Part shown: positions 54,960-64,000 of the stretch, piece after piece | Layout of the letters: every line of letters starts with the position of its first letter | Numbering within the stretch: position 1 is the stretch's first letter | From: Pseudomonas sp. W4I3 | GTDB lineage: Bacteria > Pseudomonadota > Gammaproteobacteria > Pseudomonadales > Pseudomonadaceae | Reading direction: 5' to 3' | Length of the DNA stretch: 64,000 bases | NCBI RefSeq assembly: GCF_030816195.1 | Contig: NZ_JAUSXS010000001.1 | Coordinates: forward strand, 62,001-126,000 | Translations under genes and position numbers: made by a program | The notes under the pieces: generated by a model | Told to the model about the DNA's origin: nothing | Seen by the model: only the letters and a program-made list of their open reading frames with translations | Database searches by the model: none

Positions 54960-54987
54960 AAAAGGGCGACCTACGGGTCGCCCTTTT
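54960..54987. terminator. Bidirectional terminator between convergent operons
   Basis: AAAAGGGCGACC pairs with GGTCGCCCTTTT around TACG. It can end both the sigma operon and fdhA. Confidence 0.9.
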
Positions 54988-55003
54988 CATTTTGCCTAAG
55001 GTT

Positions 55004-56203
55004 TTACGCCGCACTGAACAACTTGTGCGGATCAATCACAAACTTCTTCGGCACGCCCGCATCGAACTCGCCATAACCACGTGGCGCGTCATCCAGGCTG
55101 ATGACTTGCACGCCGACGATCTCGGCAATGTTGATACGGTCCCACATGATGGCCTGCATCAGCTGGCGGTTGTACTTCATCACCGGCGTTTGCCCGGTGT
55201 GGAAGCTGTGGGATTTGGCCCAGCCCAGGCCGAAGCGAATGCTCAGGCTGCCCATCTTCGCGGCGGCATCGACGGCACCCGGATCTTCGGTAACGTAGAG
55301 GCCTGGGATACCGATCTTGCCGGCCACGCGCACCACACCCATCAGTGAGTTGAGCACGGTGGCCGGGGCTTCGGCCTTGACGCCGTCGTGGCCGTGGCCG
55401 CGTGCTTCAAAGCCCACGCAGTCGACCGCACAATCCACTTCCGGCTCGCCGAGCAGCGCGGCGATTTGTTCGTGCAGTGGGGTGTCGGTGGACAAGTCGA
55501 CGATCTCGAAACCCTGGGCCTTGGCGTGGGCCAGGCGGATCGAGTTGACGTCGCCGATGATCACCACCGCCGCGCCGAGCAAGCGTGCGGAAGCGGCCGC
55601 CGCCAGACCGACCGGGCCGGCACCGGCGATGTACACCGTGCTGCCTGGGCCAACGCCGGCCGTGACGGCGCCGTGGTAGCCGGTCGGAAGGATGTCGGAG
55701 AGGCAGGTCAGGTCGCGGATTTTCTCCATGGCCTTGTCGCGGTCCGGCAGTTTGAGCAGGTTGAAGTCGGCGTACGGCACCAGCACGTATTCGGCCTGGC
55801 CACCGGTCCAGTCGCCCATGTCGACGTAGCCGTAGGCGCCACCGGCACGGGCCGGGTTGACGGTCAGGCAGACGCCGGTGTGTTGTTCCTTGCACGAACG
55901 GCAGCGGCCGCAGGCCACGTTGAAAGGAACAGAGACCAGGTCGCCGATTTTCAGGTTCTCGACGTCGCTGCCCTTCTCGATCACTTCGCCGGTGATTTCA
56001 TGCCCCAGTACTAGGCCGGTCTGGGCGGTGGTACGGCCGCGCACCATGTGTTGGTCGGAGCCGCAGATGTTGGTGGAGACCACGCGCAGGATGACGCCGT
56101 GCTCGATCTTCCTGCCACGGGGGTCCTGCATTTTGGGATAGTCGATTTTCTGTACTTCGACCTTGCCGTTGCCGAGATACACGACACCACGATTACCAGA
56201 CAT
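55004..56203 (-). CDS. fdhA: Glutathione-independent formaldehyde dehydrogenase
   Basis: A 399-residue zinc-dependent MDR dehydrogenase oxidising formaldehyde to formate with bound NAD (EC 1.2.1.46). Catalytic zinc ligands are in NICGSDQHMVRG and GHEITGEV; the structural zinc motif is CGRCRSCKEQHTGVC; the nucleotide-binding motif is AGAGPVGLAAAASA. It is downstream of the sox genes on the same strand, and would remove formaldehyde released by sarcosine oxidation. Confidence 0.95.
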   Translation of the reverse strand: MSGNRGVVYLGNGKVEVQKIDYPKMQDPRGRKIEHGVILRVVSTNICGSDQHMVRGRTTAQTGLVLGHEITGEVIEKGSDVENLKIGDLVSVPFNVACGRCRSCKEQHTGVCLTVNPARAGGAYGYVDMGDWTGGQAEYVLVPYADFNLLKLPDRDKAMEKIRDLTCLSDILPTGYHGAVTAGVGPGSTVYIAGAGPVGLAAAASARLLGAAVVIIGDVNSIRLAHAKAQGFEIVDLSTDTPLHEQIAALLGEPEVDCAVDCVGFEARGHGHDGVKAEAPATVLNSLMGVVRVAGKIGIPGLYVTEDPGAVDAAAKMGSLSIRFGLGWAKSHSFHTGQTPVMKYNRQLMQAIMWDRINIAEIVGVQVISLDDAPRGYGEFDAGVPKKFVIDPHKLFSAA

Positions 56204-56309
56204 GCTTTCACCTCGCTGTTGTTGTTATGGAACTGCGTTGCCGCTTGGGTGGGCAGCGCGTTGAGTGCTCGGGTACAGATGCTGTTTCTTGTGTTGCTTG
56301 TAAGGGCCT

Positions 56310-56376
56310 CATCGGGGGCAAGCCCCCTCCCACATTGGAATGCGTTCCCCTGTGGGAGGGGGCTTGCTCCCGATGG
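56310..56376. repeat. Pair of REP elements between fdhA and purU
   Basis: CATCGGGGGCAAGCCCCCTC at 56310 and CTGTGGGAGGGGGCTTGCTC at 56350, back to back. It directly follows the purU stop and may separate purU and fdhA mRNA levels. Confidence 0.9.
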
Positions 56377-56382
56377 CGTCAG

Positions 56383-57240
56383 TCAGAGCACCACCGTCCG
56401 ATTGGCATTCAAAAACACCCGCCGCTCAATGTGATACCCCACCGCCCGCGCCAATGTCAGCCCTTCGATATCGCGCCCCTTGGCAATCAAATCCTCGGGG
56501 TAATGGCTGTGGTCCACCACCTCAACACCCTGGGCGATGATCGGCCCTTCATCCAGATCGTTGTTGATGTAATGCGCCGTGGCGCCGACCAGTTTCACGC
56601 CCTTGTTGTACGCCTGGTGATACGGCTTGGCGCCCTTGAACCCCGGCAGCAACGAGTGATGAATGTTGATCGCCTTGCCATCCAGCTTGCGGCACAGCTC
56701 GGGTGACAGCACCTGCATATAGCGCGCAAGAATCACCAGTTCGGCACCGGTGTCTTCCACCACTTGCCACACTTGGCGTTCCTGGGACGGTTTGTCGTTG
56801 GGGTCCAGCGGGAAATGGTAGTAGGGAATCTGGTGCCAGTCGGCCAGGGGTTTCAAATCGGGGTGGTTGGACACCACCGCGACCACGTCCATCGACAATT
56901 GACCGATACGCTGGCGATACAGCAAGTCATTCAGGCAGTGATCGGCCTTGGACACCATGATCACCACTTTGGGCCGGTAGTTCGGCGCCGTCAGCTCGAA
57001 GATCATGCCAAAGGCTTCGCCGCGCGTGGCCAGACCGTCGCGAAAGGCTTGTTCGTCAAAGCCGTCCGGCTGACGAAATTCCACGCGGATAAAAAACCGG
57101 CCCGAGAGACGGTCATCGAACGAGTGGTGCTCGGTGACGTAGCAACCCTGCTCGAACAGGTAGCGGGTGACCGCGTCCACCGTGCCGAGCACGCTGGGGC
57201 AGTCGGCGGTCAAAATCCATGTATCGGGTGCGCGGCTCAT
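56383..57240 (-). CDS. purU: Formyltetrahydrofolate deformylase
   Basis: A 285-residue enzyme releasing formate from 10-formyl-THF (EC 3.5.1.10). N-terminal ACT domain (residues about 8-85, WILTADCPSVLGTVDAVTRY) and C-terminal formyltransferase-fold domain with NIHHSLLPGFKGAKPYHQAY and DLDEGPI (catalytic Asn, His, Asp). With soxBDAG and glyA it recycles folate one-carbon units from sarcosine. Confidence 0.95.
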   Translation of the reverse strand: MSRAPDTWILTADCPSVLGTVDAVTRYLFEQGCYVTEHHSFDDRLSGRFFIRVEFRQPDGFDEQAFRDGLATRGEAFGMIFELTAPNYRPKVVIMVSKADHCLNDLLYRQRIGQLSMDVVAVVSNHPDLKPLADWHQIPYYHFPLDPNDKPSQERQVWQVVEDTGAELVILARYMQVLSPELCRKLDGKAINIHHSLLPGFKGAKPYHQAYNKGVKLVGATAHYINNDLDEGPIIAQGVEVVDHSHYPEDLIAKGRDIEGLTLARAVGYHIERRVFLNANRTVVL

Positions 57241-57261
57241 AGCGGGTGACTCCTCAAACTA

Positions 57262-57363
57262 CTGTAGGAGCGAGCTTGCTCGCGAAAAACGTTAACGATA
57301 ACGTGCCCATCCTGAATGAACGCGGCGCCCTTGAGTTCTTCGCGAGCAAGCTCGCGCCTACAG
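57262..57363. repeat. Second-family REPIN between purU and soxG
   Basis: CTGTAGGAGCGAGCTTGCTC at 57262 and its inverse ending CTCGCGCCTACAG at 57363 (one changed base). The centre again has GATAACG. It ends three bases before the soxG stop. Confidence 0.9.
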
Positions 57364-57366
57364 AGA

Positions 57367-57996
57367 TCATTGGACGCTCAGACCAAACTCGGCCGAGGCG
57401 TCCTGCAACCACAACCACCAGTAATCCGAGAAGCTGCGACGGATCAGCAGCTCCCAGGTGTCTTCTGCGGTGTGGCGGATCACCAACTGCGACTTGGCGA
57501 ACACCGTACCCACCGCCTTGCCCACCGGGAAGTTGTTGGGGTGCACGTCGTAGCTGGTGGACTTCATCAGCACATCGCGCACGTTCGGGCCGCTGAGTTC
57601 GAGAATCTGCTGGCCGCCGCTGACGTTGACGATCTGGATATGCAGGTCGCCCAGCGCCGCGCGCAGGTTTTGCTCGGCGGCGAACTCTTCGCCGCCTGGC
57701 ACGATCAACAGCCACTCGTCCGGGCCGAGCCATTGCAGGCTGGTTTCACCTTTGACGATCACGCTCAAGGCGCCAGGCAGTTCCATGCCCAGGGCCTTGT
57801 GCACGCCGGCGGCGAACGCGGCATCGTGGCCGTCACCCCGAATAGTCAGGTGGCCGAGGAGCTTCTTTTCACGCACGGTCACACCGGCATTCTTGCGGCC
57901 CTTGCCGACCAGGCTGGCGAGGTCGGCATGATGCAGCGACGACTCGGCCTTGGCGCCGGTGGTGGGGCGTTGTTGGTACACGTTGGCTGCTGTCAT
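57367..57996 (-). CDS. soxG: Sarcosine oxidase gamma subunit
   Basis: A 209-residue subunit of heterotetrameric sarcosine oxidase, of the usual length. Sequences such as LGPDEWLLIVPGGEE, LELSGPNVRDVLMKSTSYDV and LIRRSFSDYWWLWLQD are typical and the fold resembles the GcvT family. ATG 57996 (MTAANVYQQRPTTG) is used; the longer frame reaches into the REP sequence. It is the last sox gene, about 137 bases after soxA. Confidence 0.94.
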   Translation of the reverse strand: MTAANVYQQRPTTGAKAESSLHHADLASLVGKGRKNAGVTVREKKLLGHLTIRGDGHDAAFAAGVHKALGMELPGALSVIVKGETSLQWLGPDEWLLIVPGGEEFAAEQNLRAALGDLHIQIVNVSGGQQILELSGPNVRDVLMKSTSYDVHPNNFPVGKAVGTVFAKSQLVIRHTAEDTWELLIRRSFSDYWWLWLQDASAEFGLSVQ

Positions 57997-58035
57997 AAAG
58001 CACCTGTCTGAATTCTGTTGTGAGGCTGATGGCCT

Positions 58036-58117
58036 CATCGGGGGCAAGCCCCCTCCCACAGGGGAATGCATTTCAAATGTGGGAGGGGCGGTGCGACGAT
58101 TCGACTTGCCCCCGATG
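58036..58117. repeat. REP pair, one copy with a 16-base variant insert, between soxA and soxG
   Basis: An intact inverse REP at 58036-58061 and a forward copy at 58078-58117 in which GTGGGAGGGG is followed by CGGTGCGACGATTCGA before CTTGCCCCCGATG resumes. The insert either interrupts the REP or marks a distinct REP subtype. Confidence 0.85.
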
Positions 58118-58133
58118 CAGGCGACTCGGTCTA

Positions 58134-61100
58134 TCAGATGTTCTGGCGTTCACCTTTCGGGTCAAAGAACACCGAAGACACAATCTCCGCCTCGATCACG
58201 CTGCCATCGGCCTGCGGCGAAAACACCCGCTCGCCGATGCGCTTCAAGCCGCCCTTCACCACGCCCATGGCAAACGAATAGCCGAGGGAGTTGTGCGCAT
58301 AGCTGGAGGTGACGTGGCCGACCATCTTCATCGGGATCGTCTGTTTCGGATCAAACACCAACTGCGCGCCTTCCGGCAGCCATACCGTCGGATCGATCGG
58401 CTTGAGGCCCACCAGTTGCTTGCGCTCTTCACGCACGCAGTCTTCACGGTTCATCCCGCGCCAGCCGATCCACGAGAACGGTTTGGTACGGCCAACGCAC
58501 CAGCCCATGTTCAGGTCGTCCGGGGTCATCGAGCCGTCGGTGTCCTGGCCGACAATGATGAAGCCCTTCTCGGCACGCAGTACGTGCATGGTTTCGGTGC
58601 CGTACGGGGTCAGGTTGTACTGCTTGCCGGCCTCGACAATCTTTTCCAGCACACCCATGGCGTAGTCGGCCTGCACGTTGACTTCATACGACAGCTCGCC
58701 GGTAAACGAGATCCGGAACACCCGCGCCGGTACGCCGCCTACCAGGCCTTCCTTCCAGGTCATGAACGGGAAGCCGTCCTTGTCCAGGTCGATGTCGGTG
58801 ACTTCGCTCAGCAGCTTGCGGCTGTTGGGGCCAGACAACGTCATGGTCGCCCAGTGGTCGGTGACCGAGGTGAAGTACACCTTGAGGTCCGGCCATTCGG
58901 TCTGCTGGTAGATTTCCAGCCACTGCAGCACACGTGCCGCGCCGCCGGTGGTGGTGGTCATCAGGAAGTGGTTGTCGGCGAGACAGGCGGTGACGCCGTC
59001 GTCGAAGACCATGCCGTCTTCCTTGCACATCAGGCCGTAGCGCGCCTTGCCCACGTCGAGCTTGGTCCAGGCGTTGCTGTAGATGCGGTTGAGGAATTCA
59101 CGTGCATCCGGGCCCTGAATATCGATCTTGCCGAGGGTGGACGCATCCAGCAGACCGACGCTGTCGCGCACCGCCAGGCACTCGCGTTTTACCGCGGCGT
59201 GCAAGTCTTCACCGTTGCGCGGGAAATACCATGGGCGTTTCCACTGGCCGACGTCTTCGAATTCGGCGCCGTTCTTCACGTGCCAGGCTTGCAGCGCGGT
59301 GTAGCGCACCGGTTCGAAGATGTGCCCACAGTGACGGCCCGCTACCGCACCGAAGGTAACCGGCGTGTAGTTGGGACGGAACATGGTGGTGCCCATCTGC
59401 GGGATGGTCACGTTCAGCGAACGGGCGGCAATGGCCAGGCCGTTGACGTTACCCAGCTTGCCCTGATCGGTACCGAAGCCCAGCGCGGTGTAGCGCTTGA
59501 CGTGCTCCACCGACTCGAAACCTTCGCGGGTGGCCAGTTCGATGGCGGCGGCGGTGACGTCGTTTTGCAGGTCGACAAATTGCTTCGGCGCCCGTGCGGT
59601 GACTTTCTCGTGAGGCACCTGAAACAGCGCCAGCGTCGGTTCTTCCAGGCGGCTCAAGGCTTTTGGCAGCGTACCTTCCACCGGGGCGAAACCGGCTTCG
59701 CTGGCTGCGCGCACGCCGCCTTCGAAACCATCGGCCAGGGAATCACCCAGGCCGTAGACGCCGTTGATACCGCCCACACACACGCGTTTCTGCGGCGCTT
59801 CGCCCGGCACGAAACCGAGGATGTCTTCCCGCCAGGTCGGCTTGCCGCCCAGGTGCGAGGCCAAGTGCACCACCGGGCTGTAGCCGCCGGAGCTGGCGAC
59901 CAGGTCGCAATCGAGCCACTCGCCGGGGCTCACCACTTTGTGCGCTTTCACGTCGATGGCGGCGATGCGTGCAGCGGTCACATGCTTGCTGCCACGAGCC
60001 TCGATCACGGCGCTGCCGGTGAGGATGCGGATGCCTTTGGCGCGAGCTTCTTCCACCAGCGCGCCGCGCGGGTTGTGGCGCGCATCGGCCACGGCGATCA
60101 CTTGCAGGCCGGCGTCGAACCAGTCCAGGGCCACGCGATAGGCGTGGTCGTTGTTGGTCGACAGCACCAGCTTTTTACCCGGTGCCACGCCGTAGCGGCG
60201 TACGTAAGTCGACACCGCGCCGGCGAGCATGTTGCCCGGCACGTCGTTGTTGCCGTACACCAGCGGACGCTCGCACGCGCCGGTGGCCAACACCACGCGC
60301 TTGGCGCGCACACGGTGGATACGCTGACGCACCACGCCGATGGGGGCACGGTCGCCGAGGTGATCGGTGAGGCGCTCGTGAATGGTCAGGAAGTTATGGT
60401 CGTGGTAACCGTTGACGGTAGCGCGGGGCAGCAGCACCACGTCCGGCAGAGCTTTCAACTCGGCAATCACGCTGGCGACCCATTCGGTGGCCGGCTTGCC
60501 GTCGAGGCTTTCGCGCGAATCGAGCAGCGAACCGCCGAACTCTTCCTGCTCATCGGCGATGATCACACGGGCGCCGCTGCGCGCAGCCGCCAGTGCAGCA
60601 GCGAGGCCGGCCGGGCCTGCGCCGACTACCAGCACATCGCAGTGACGGTTGAAGTTGTCGTAGGTGTCCGGGTCATTCTCGGTGGGCGAACGGCCAAGGC
60701 CAGCCGCCTTGCGGATGTACTTCTCGTACGTCATCCAGAACGACTGCGGGTACATGAAGGTTTTGTAGTAGAAACCCGGCGGCATCAGCTTGCCGCCGAC
60801 CTTGCCGAGAATGCCCATCATGTCATTGTTGACGTTCGGCCAGCCGTTGGTGCTGGTGGCGACCAAACCCTGGTACAGCGCCTGTTGGGTGGCGCGCACG
60901 TTGGGGATCTGGGTGGCTTCGGTGGCGCCGATCTGCAGCACTGCGTTGGGTTCTTCAGCGCCGGCGGCAAAGATGCCGCGAGGCCGCGAATACTTGAAGC
61001 TGCGGCCAATGATGTCGACGCCGTTGGCCAGCAAGGCGGCGGCCAGGGTGTCGCCTTCGAAGCCTTTGTAGCTCTGGCCGTTGAAGCTGAAGGTCAGCAC

Positions 61101-61151
61101 TTTGTTACGGTCGATGCGGCCACCGTTGGACAGGCGATTGATCTGGCTCAT
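58134..61151 (-). CDS. soxA: Sarcosine oxidase alpha subunit
   Basis: A 1005-residue subunit (EC 1.5.3.1 complex). An N-terminal ferredoxin-like region, an NAD-binding Rossmann motif (VVGAGPAGLAAALAAARSGA, about 174-193) and a C-terminal GcvT-like folate-binding half (with LSGPNSRKLLSEV and GMNREDCVREERKQLVGLKP). It takes the methyl group of sarcosine onto folate as 5,10-methylene-THF. The four-base overlap with soxD shows coupling. The opposite strand is also open over the gene's full length, which is explained by codon bias. Confidence 0.96.
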   Translation of the reverse strand: MSQINRLSNGGRIDRNKVLTFSFNGQSYKGFEGDTLAAALLANGVDIIGRSFKYSRPRGIFAAGAEEPNAVLQIGATEATQIPNVRATQQALYQGLVATSTNGWPNVNNDMMGILGKVGGKLMPPGFYYKTFMYPQSFWMTYEKYIRKAAGLGRSPTENDPDTYDNFNRHCDVLVVGAGPAGLAAALAAARSGARVIIADEQEEFGGSLLDSRESLDGKPATEWVASVIAELKALPDVVLLPRATVNGYHDHNFLTIHERLTDHLGDRAPIGVVRQRIHRVRAKRVVLATGACERPLVYGNNDVPGNMLAGAVSTYVRRYGVAPGKKLVLSTNNDHAYRVALDWFDAGLQVIAVADARHNPRGALVEEARAKGIRILTGSAVIEARGSKHVTAARIAAIDVKAHKVVSPGEWLDCDLVASSGGYSPVVHLASHLGGKPTWREDILGFVPGEAPQKRVCVGGINGVYGLGDSLADGFEGGVRAASEAGFAPVEGTLPKALSRLEEPTLALFQVPHEKVTARAPKQFVDLQNDVTAAAIELATREGFESVEHVKRYTALGFGTDQGKLGNVNGLAIAARSLNVTIPQMGTTMFRPNYTPVTFGAVAGRHCGHIFEPVRYTALQAWHVKNGAEFEDVGQWKRPWYFPRNGEDLHAAVKRECLAVRDSVGLLDASTLGKIDIQGPDAREFLNRIYSNAWTKLDVGKARYGLMCKEDGMVFDDGVTACLADNHFLMTTTTGGAARVLQWLEIYQQTEWPDLKVYFTSVTDHWATMTLSGPNSRKLLSEVTDIDLDKDGFPFMTWKEGLVGGVPARVFRISFTGELSYEVNVQADYAMGVLEKIVEAGKQYNLTPYGTETMHVLRAEKGFIIVGQDTDGSMTPDDLNMGWCVGRTKPFSWIGWRGMNREDCVREERKQLVGLKPIDPTVWLPEGAQLVFDPKQTIPMKMVGHVTSSYAHNSLGYSFAMGVVKGGLKRIGERVFSPQADGSVIEAEIVSSVFFDPKGERQNI

Positions 61152-61450
61152 ACCTTCTCTCCAGAGGCCTTGGCGGTGAACTGAGGCTTCTCACCGATCT
61201 TGTAGGTTTCAAGAATTTCGTAGGTGACGGTGTCGCGGGTGGCGTTGAAGTACTGGCGGCAACCGGCAGCGTGAATCCACAGTTCGTGGTGCAGGCCACG
61301 GGGGTTATCGCGAAAGAACATGTAGTCGCCCCACTGTTCATCGGTGCAGGCATTCGGGTCCAGCGGGCGCGGGATGTGCGCTTGGCCGGAGGCGTGGAAT
61401 TCCTCTTCGGAGCGCAGTTCGCCACAGTGAGGACAGAAGATATGCAACAT
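61148..61450 (-). CDS. soxD: Sarcosine oxidase delta subunit
   Basis: A 100-residue zinc-binding subunit beginning MLHIFCPHCGELRSEEEFHA; the CPHC pair holds part of the zinc site. Typical for soxD in length and position between soxB (15 bases upstream) and soxA (overlap of four). Confidence 0.95.
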   Translation of the reverse strand: MLHIFCPHCGELRSEEEFHASGQAHIPRPLDPNACTDEQWGDYMFFRDNPRGLHHELWIHAAGCRQYFNATRDTVTYEILETYKIGEKPQFTAKASGEKV

Positions 61451-61465
61451 AGGGAATTTCTCCTG

Positions 61466-62716
61466 TTAGTGGGCGACGGCCGCAGCGCCGTGTTCGTCGA
61501 TCAGCGCACCGTTGTGGAAACGGTCGATGGAAAAAGGTGCGGCCAGCGGGTGCATTTCACCCTTGGCCAGGCTGGCGGCAAACACGTTGCCTGAGCCCGG
61601 CGTGGCCTTGAAGCCACCGGTGCCCCAACCGCAGTTGAAGAACATGTTCGGCACCGGGGTCTTGGAGATGATAGGGCAGGCGTCGGGGGTGGTGTCGACG
61701 ATGCCGCCCCACTGGCGGTTCATGCGCACGCGGGACAACACCGGGAACATCTCGACGATCGCCTGGATGGTGTGCTCGATCACCGGGTACGAGCCACGCT
61801 GGCCGTAGCCGTTGTAGCCGTCGATACCGGCGCCGATCACCAGGTCGCCCTTGTCGGACTGGCTGATGTAGCCGTGCACGGCGTTGGACATGATCACGCT
61901 GTCGATAATCGGCTTGATCGGCTCCGACACCAACGCTTGCAGCGGGTGGGATTCGATCGGCAGACGGAAACCGGCCAGCGAGGCCATGTGCCCGGAGTTA
62001 CCGGCCGTCACTACACCGACGCGCTTGGCGCCGATAAAGCCTTTGTTGGTTTCCACGCCGATGCACACGCCGTTTTCCTTACGGAAGCCGATCACCTCGG
62101 TCTGCTGGATCAAGTCCACGCCCAGTGCATCAGCCGCGCGAGCAAAGCCCCAGGCCACGGCATCGTGACGGGCCACGCCGCCGCGACGTTGCACGGTGGC
62201 GCCGAGTACCGGGTAGCGCGTGTTTTTCGAGCAGTCCAGGTAGGGAATTTCGTCGGCCACCTGCTTGGCGTTGAGCAGCTCGCCGTCCACGCCGTTGAGG
62301 CGGTTGGCGCTGACGCGGCGCTCGGAGTCGCGGATGTCCTGCAGGGTGTGGCACAGGTTGTACACGCCGCGCTGGGAGAACATCACGTTGTAGTTCAGGT
62401 CCTGGGACAGACCTTCCCAGAGTTTCATCGCGTGTTCGTACAGGTGCGCCGACTCGTCCCACAGGTAGTTGGAACGCACGATGGTGGTGTTGCGCGCCGT
62501 GTTACCGCCGCCCAGCCAGCCTTTCTCGACCACGGCCACGTTGGTGATGCCGTGCTCCTTGGCCAGGTAGTAGGCGGTCGCCAGACCATGCCCGCCGCCG
62601 CCGACGATCACCACGTCGTAGACCTTTTTCGGGGTCGGCGTGCGCCACATCTTCTGCCAGTTTTCGTGATGGCTGAGGGAGTGCTTGAAGAGGCCGAAGC
62701 CTGAGTAGCGTTGCAT
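61466..62716 (-). CDS. soxB: Sarcosine oxidase beta subunit
   Basis: A 416-residue flavoprotein with the sarcosine-oxidising site (covalent FMN and FAD in known enzymes). The FAD motif [20 protein letters not shown] lies near residues 34-53. ATG 62716 ([14 protein letters not shown]) has GGAG eight bases upstream; ATG 62722 is too near. It is 22 bases downstream of glyA. Confidence 0.95.
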   Translation of the reverse strand: MQRYSGFGLFKHSLSHHENWQKMWRTPTPKKVYDVVIVGGGGHGLATAYYLAKEHGITNVAVVEKGWLGGGNTARNTTIVRSNYLWDESAHLYEHAMKLWEGLSQDLNYNVMFSQRGVYNLCHTLQDIRDSERRVSANRLNGVDGELLNAKQVADEIPYLDCSKNTRYPVLGATVQRRGGVARHDAVAWGFARAADALGVDLIQQTEVIGFRKENGVCIGVETNKGFIGAKRVGVVTAGNSGHMASLAGFRLPIESHPLQALVSEPIKPIIDSVIMSNAVHGYISQSDKGDLVIGAGIDGYNGYGQRGSYPVIEHTIQAIVEMFPVLSRVRMNRQWGGIVDTTPDACPIISKTPVPNMFFNCGWGTGGFKATPGSGNVFAASLAKGEMHPLAAPFSIDRFHNGALIDEHGAAAVAH

Positions 62717-62738
62717 AGTCATTACTCCAAAACCGCGC

Positions 62739-63992
<1,254 letters not shown>

Positions 63993-64000
63993 CGCGTCTC

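Noticed and set aside
58020-61184. A 1054-codon open frame on the plus strand, antisense to soxA
   Set aside because: soxA on the other strand is unmistakable (NAD motif, GcvT half). Long antisense frames arise from the third-position GC bias; the protein shows no family features.

Overview
The window looks like chromosomal DNA of a Pseudomonas of the P. fluorescens group. The reasons are the gene content and order (davBA next to pqqFABCDE, bioBFHCD next to acyl-CoA dehydrogenases, a fiuIRA-type ferrichrome locus beside creBCD, and glyA-soxBDAG-purU-fdhA), the high GC content, and about a dozen copies of the REP element whose core reads GTGGGAGGGGGCTTGC. Species-level assignment and comparisons with P. 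putida or P. aeruginosa come from memory of those genomes, not from a search.

Layout. 1-2.1 kb: 3' part of a PAS-GGDEF-EAL protein and a CAU-anticodon tRNA with its terminator. 2.1-6.1 kb: LysE-type exporter, AsnC/Lrp regulator, then lysine 2-monooxygenase and 5-aminovaleramidase (davB, davA), the first steps of the aminovalerate lysine route. 6.1-11.9 kb: pqqF-pqqA-pqqB-pqqC-pqqD-pqqE for the redox cofactor PQQ, with a stem-loop after pqqA. 11.9-15.4 kb: a small Pmp3-like membrane protein, an AT-richer RelE/NadS-type toxin-antitoxin pair with a palindromic operator, and a class III aminotransferase divergent from a LysR regulator. 15.6-22.8 kb: three paralogous acyl-CoA dehydrogenases with a membrane GGDEF protein between the second and third; the third carries PsrA-like operators. 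23.1-28.1 kb: a small protein resembling fused ends of flagellar rod/hook proteins, then bioD, bioC, bioH, bioF and bioB. 28.2-34.7 kb: ComF, ModE, a PhoX-type phosphatase, SrkA kinase, RarD, and a GcvR-like ACT protein, with DnaA-type boxes between the last two. 35-40.6 kb: malate synthase G, a single-domain response regulator, a cNMP/CBS/DUF294 protein, and a DnaQ-like exonuclease broken by a one-base insertion. 40.7-46.2 kb: ECF sigma, FecR-type regulator, TonB-dependent receptor with signalling domain, PepSY protein and a 60-residue membrane protein. 46.3-52.8 kb: GST, creD-creC-creB, a retropepsin-like protease, an acyltransferase and a DUF2780 protein. 52.9-54.8 kb: ECF sigma, RskA-type anti-sigma, and a second protein repeating only the anti-sigma's membrane and outer domain. 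55-64 kb: fdhA, purU, soxG, soxA, soxD, soxB and glyA, all on the minus strand, together oxidising sarcosine and disposing of its one-carbon units.

Most of the window is ordinary core and near-core genome. The less ordinary points are the rod/hook-like mini-protein, the anti-sigma duplicate lacking its sigma-binding half, the frameshifted exonuclease paired with the DUF294 protein, a possible 40-residue PqqA precursor, the DnaA boxes, and the varied REP architecture.
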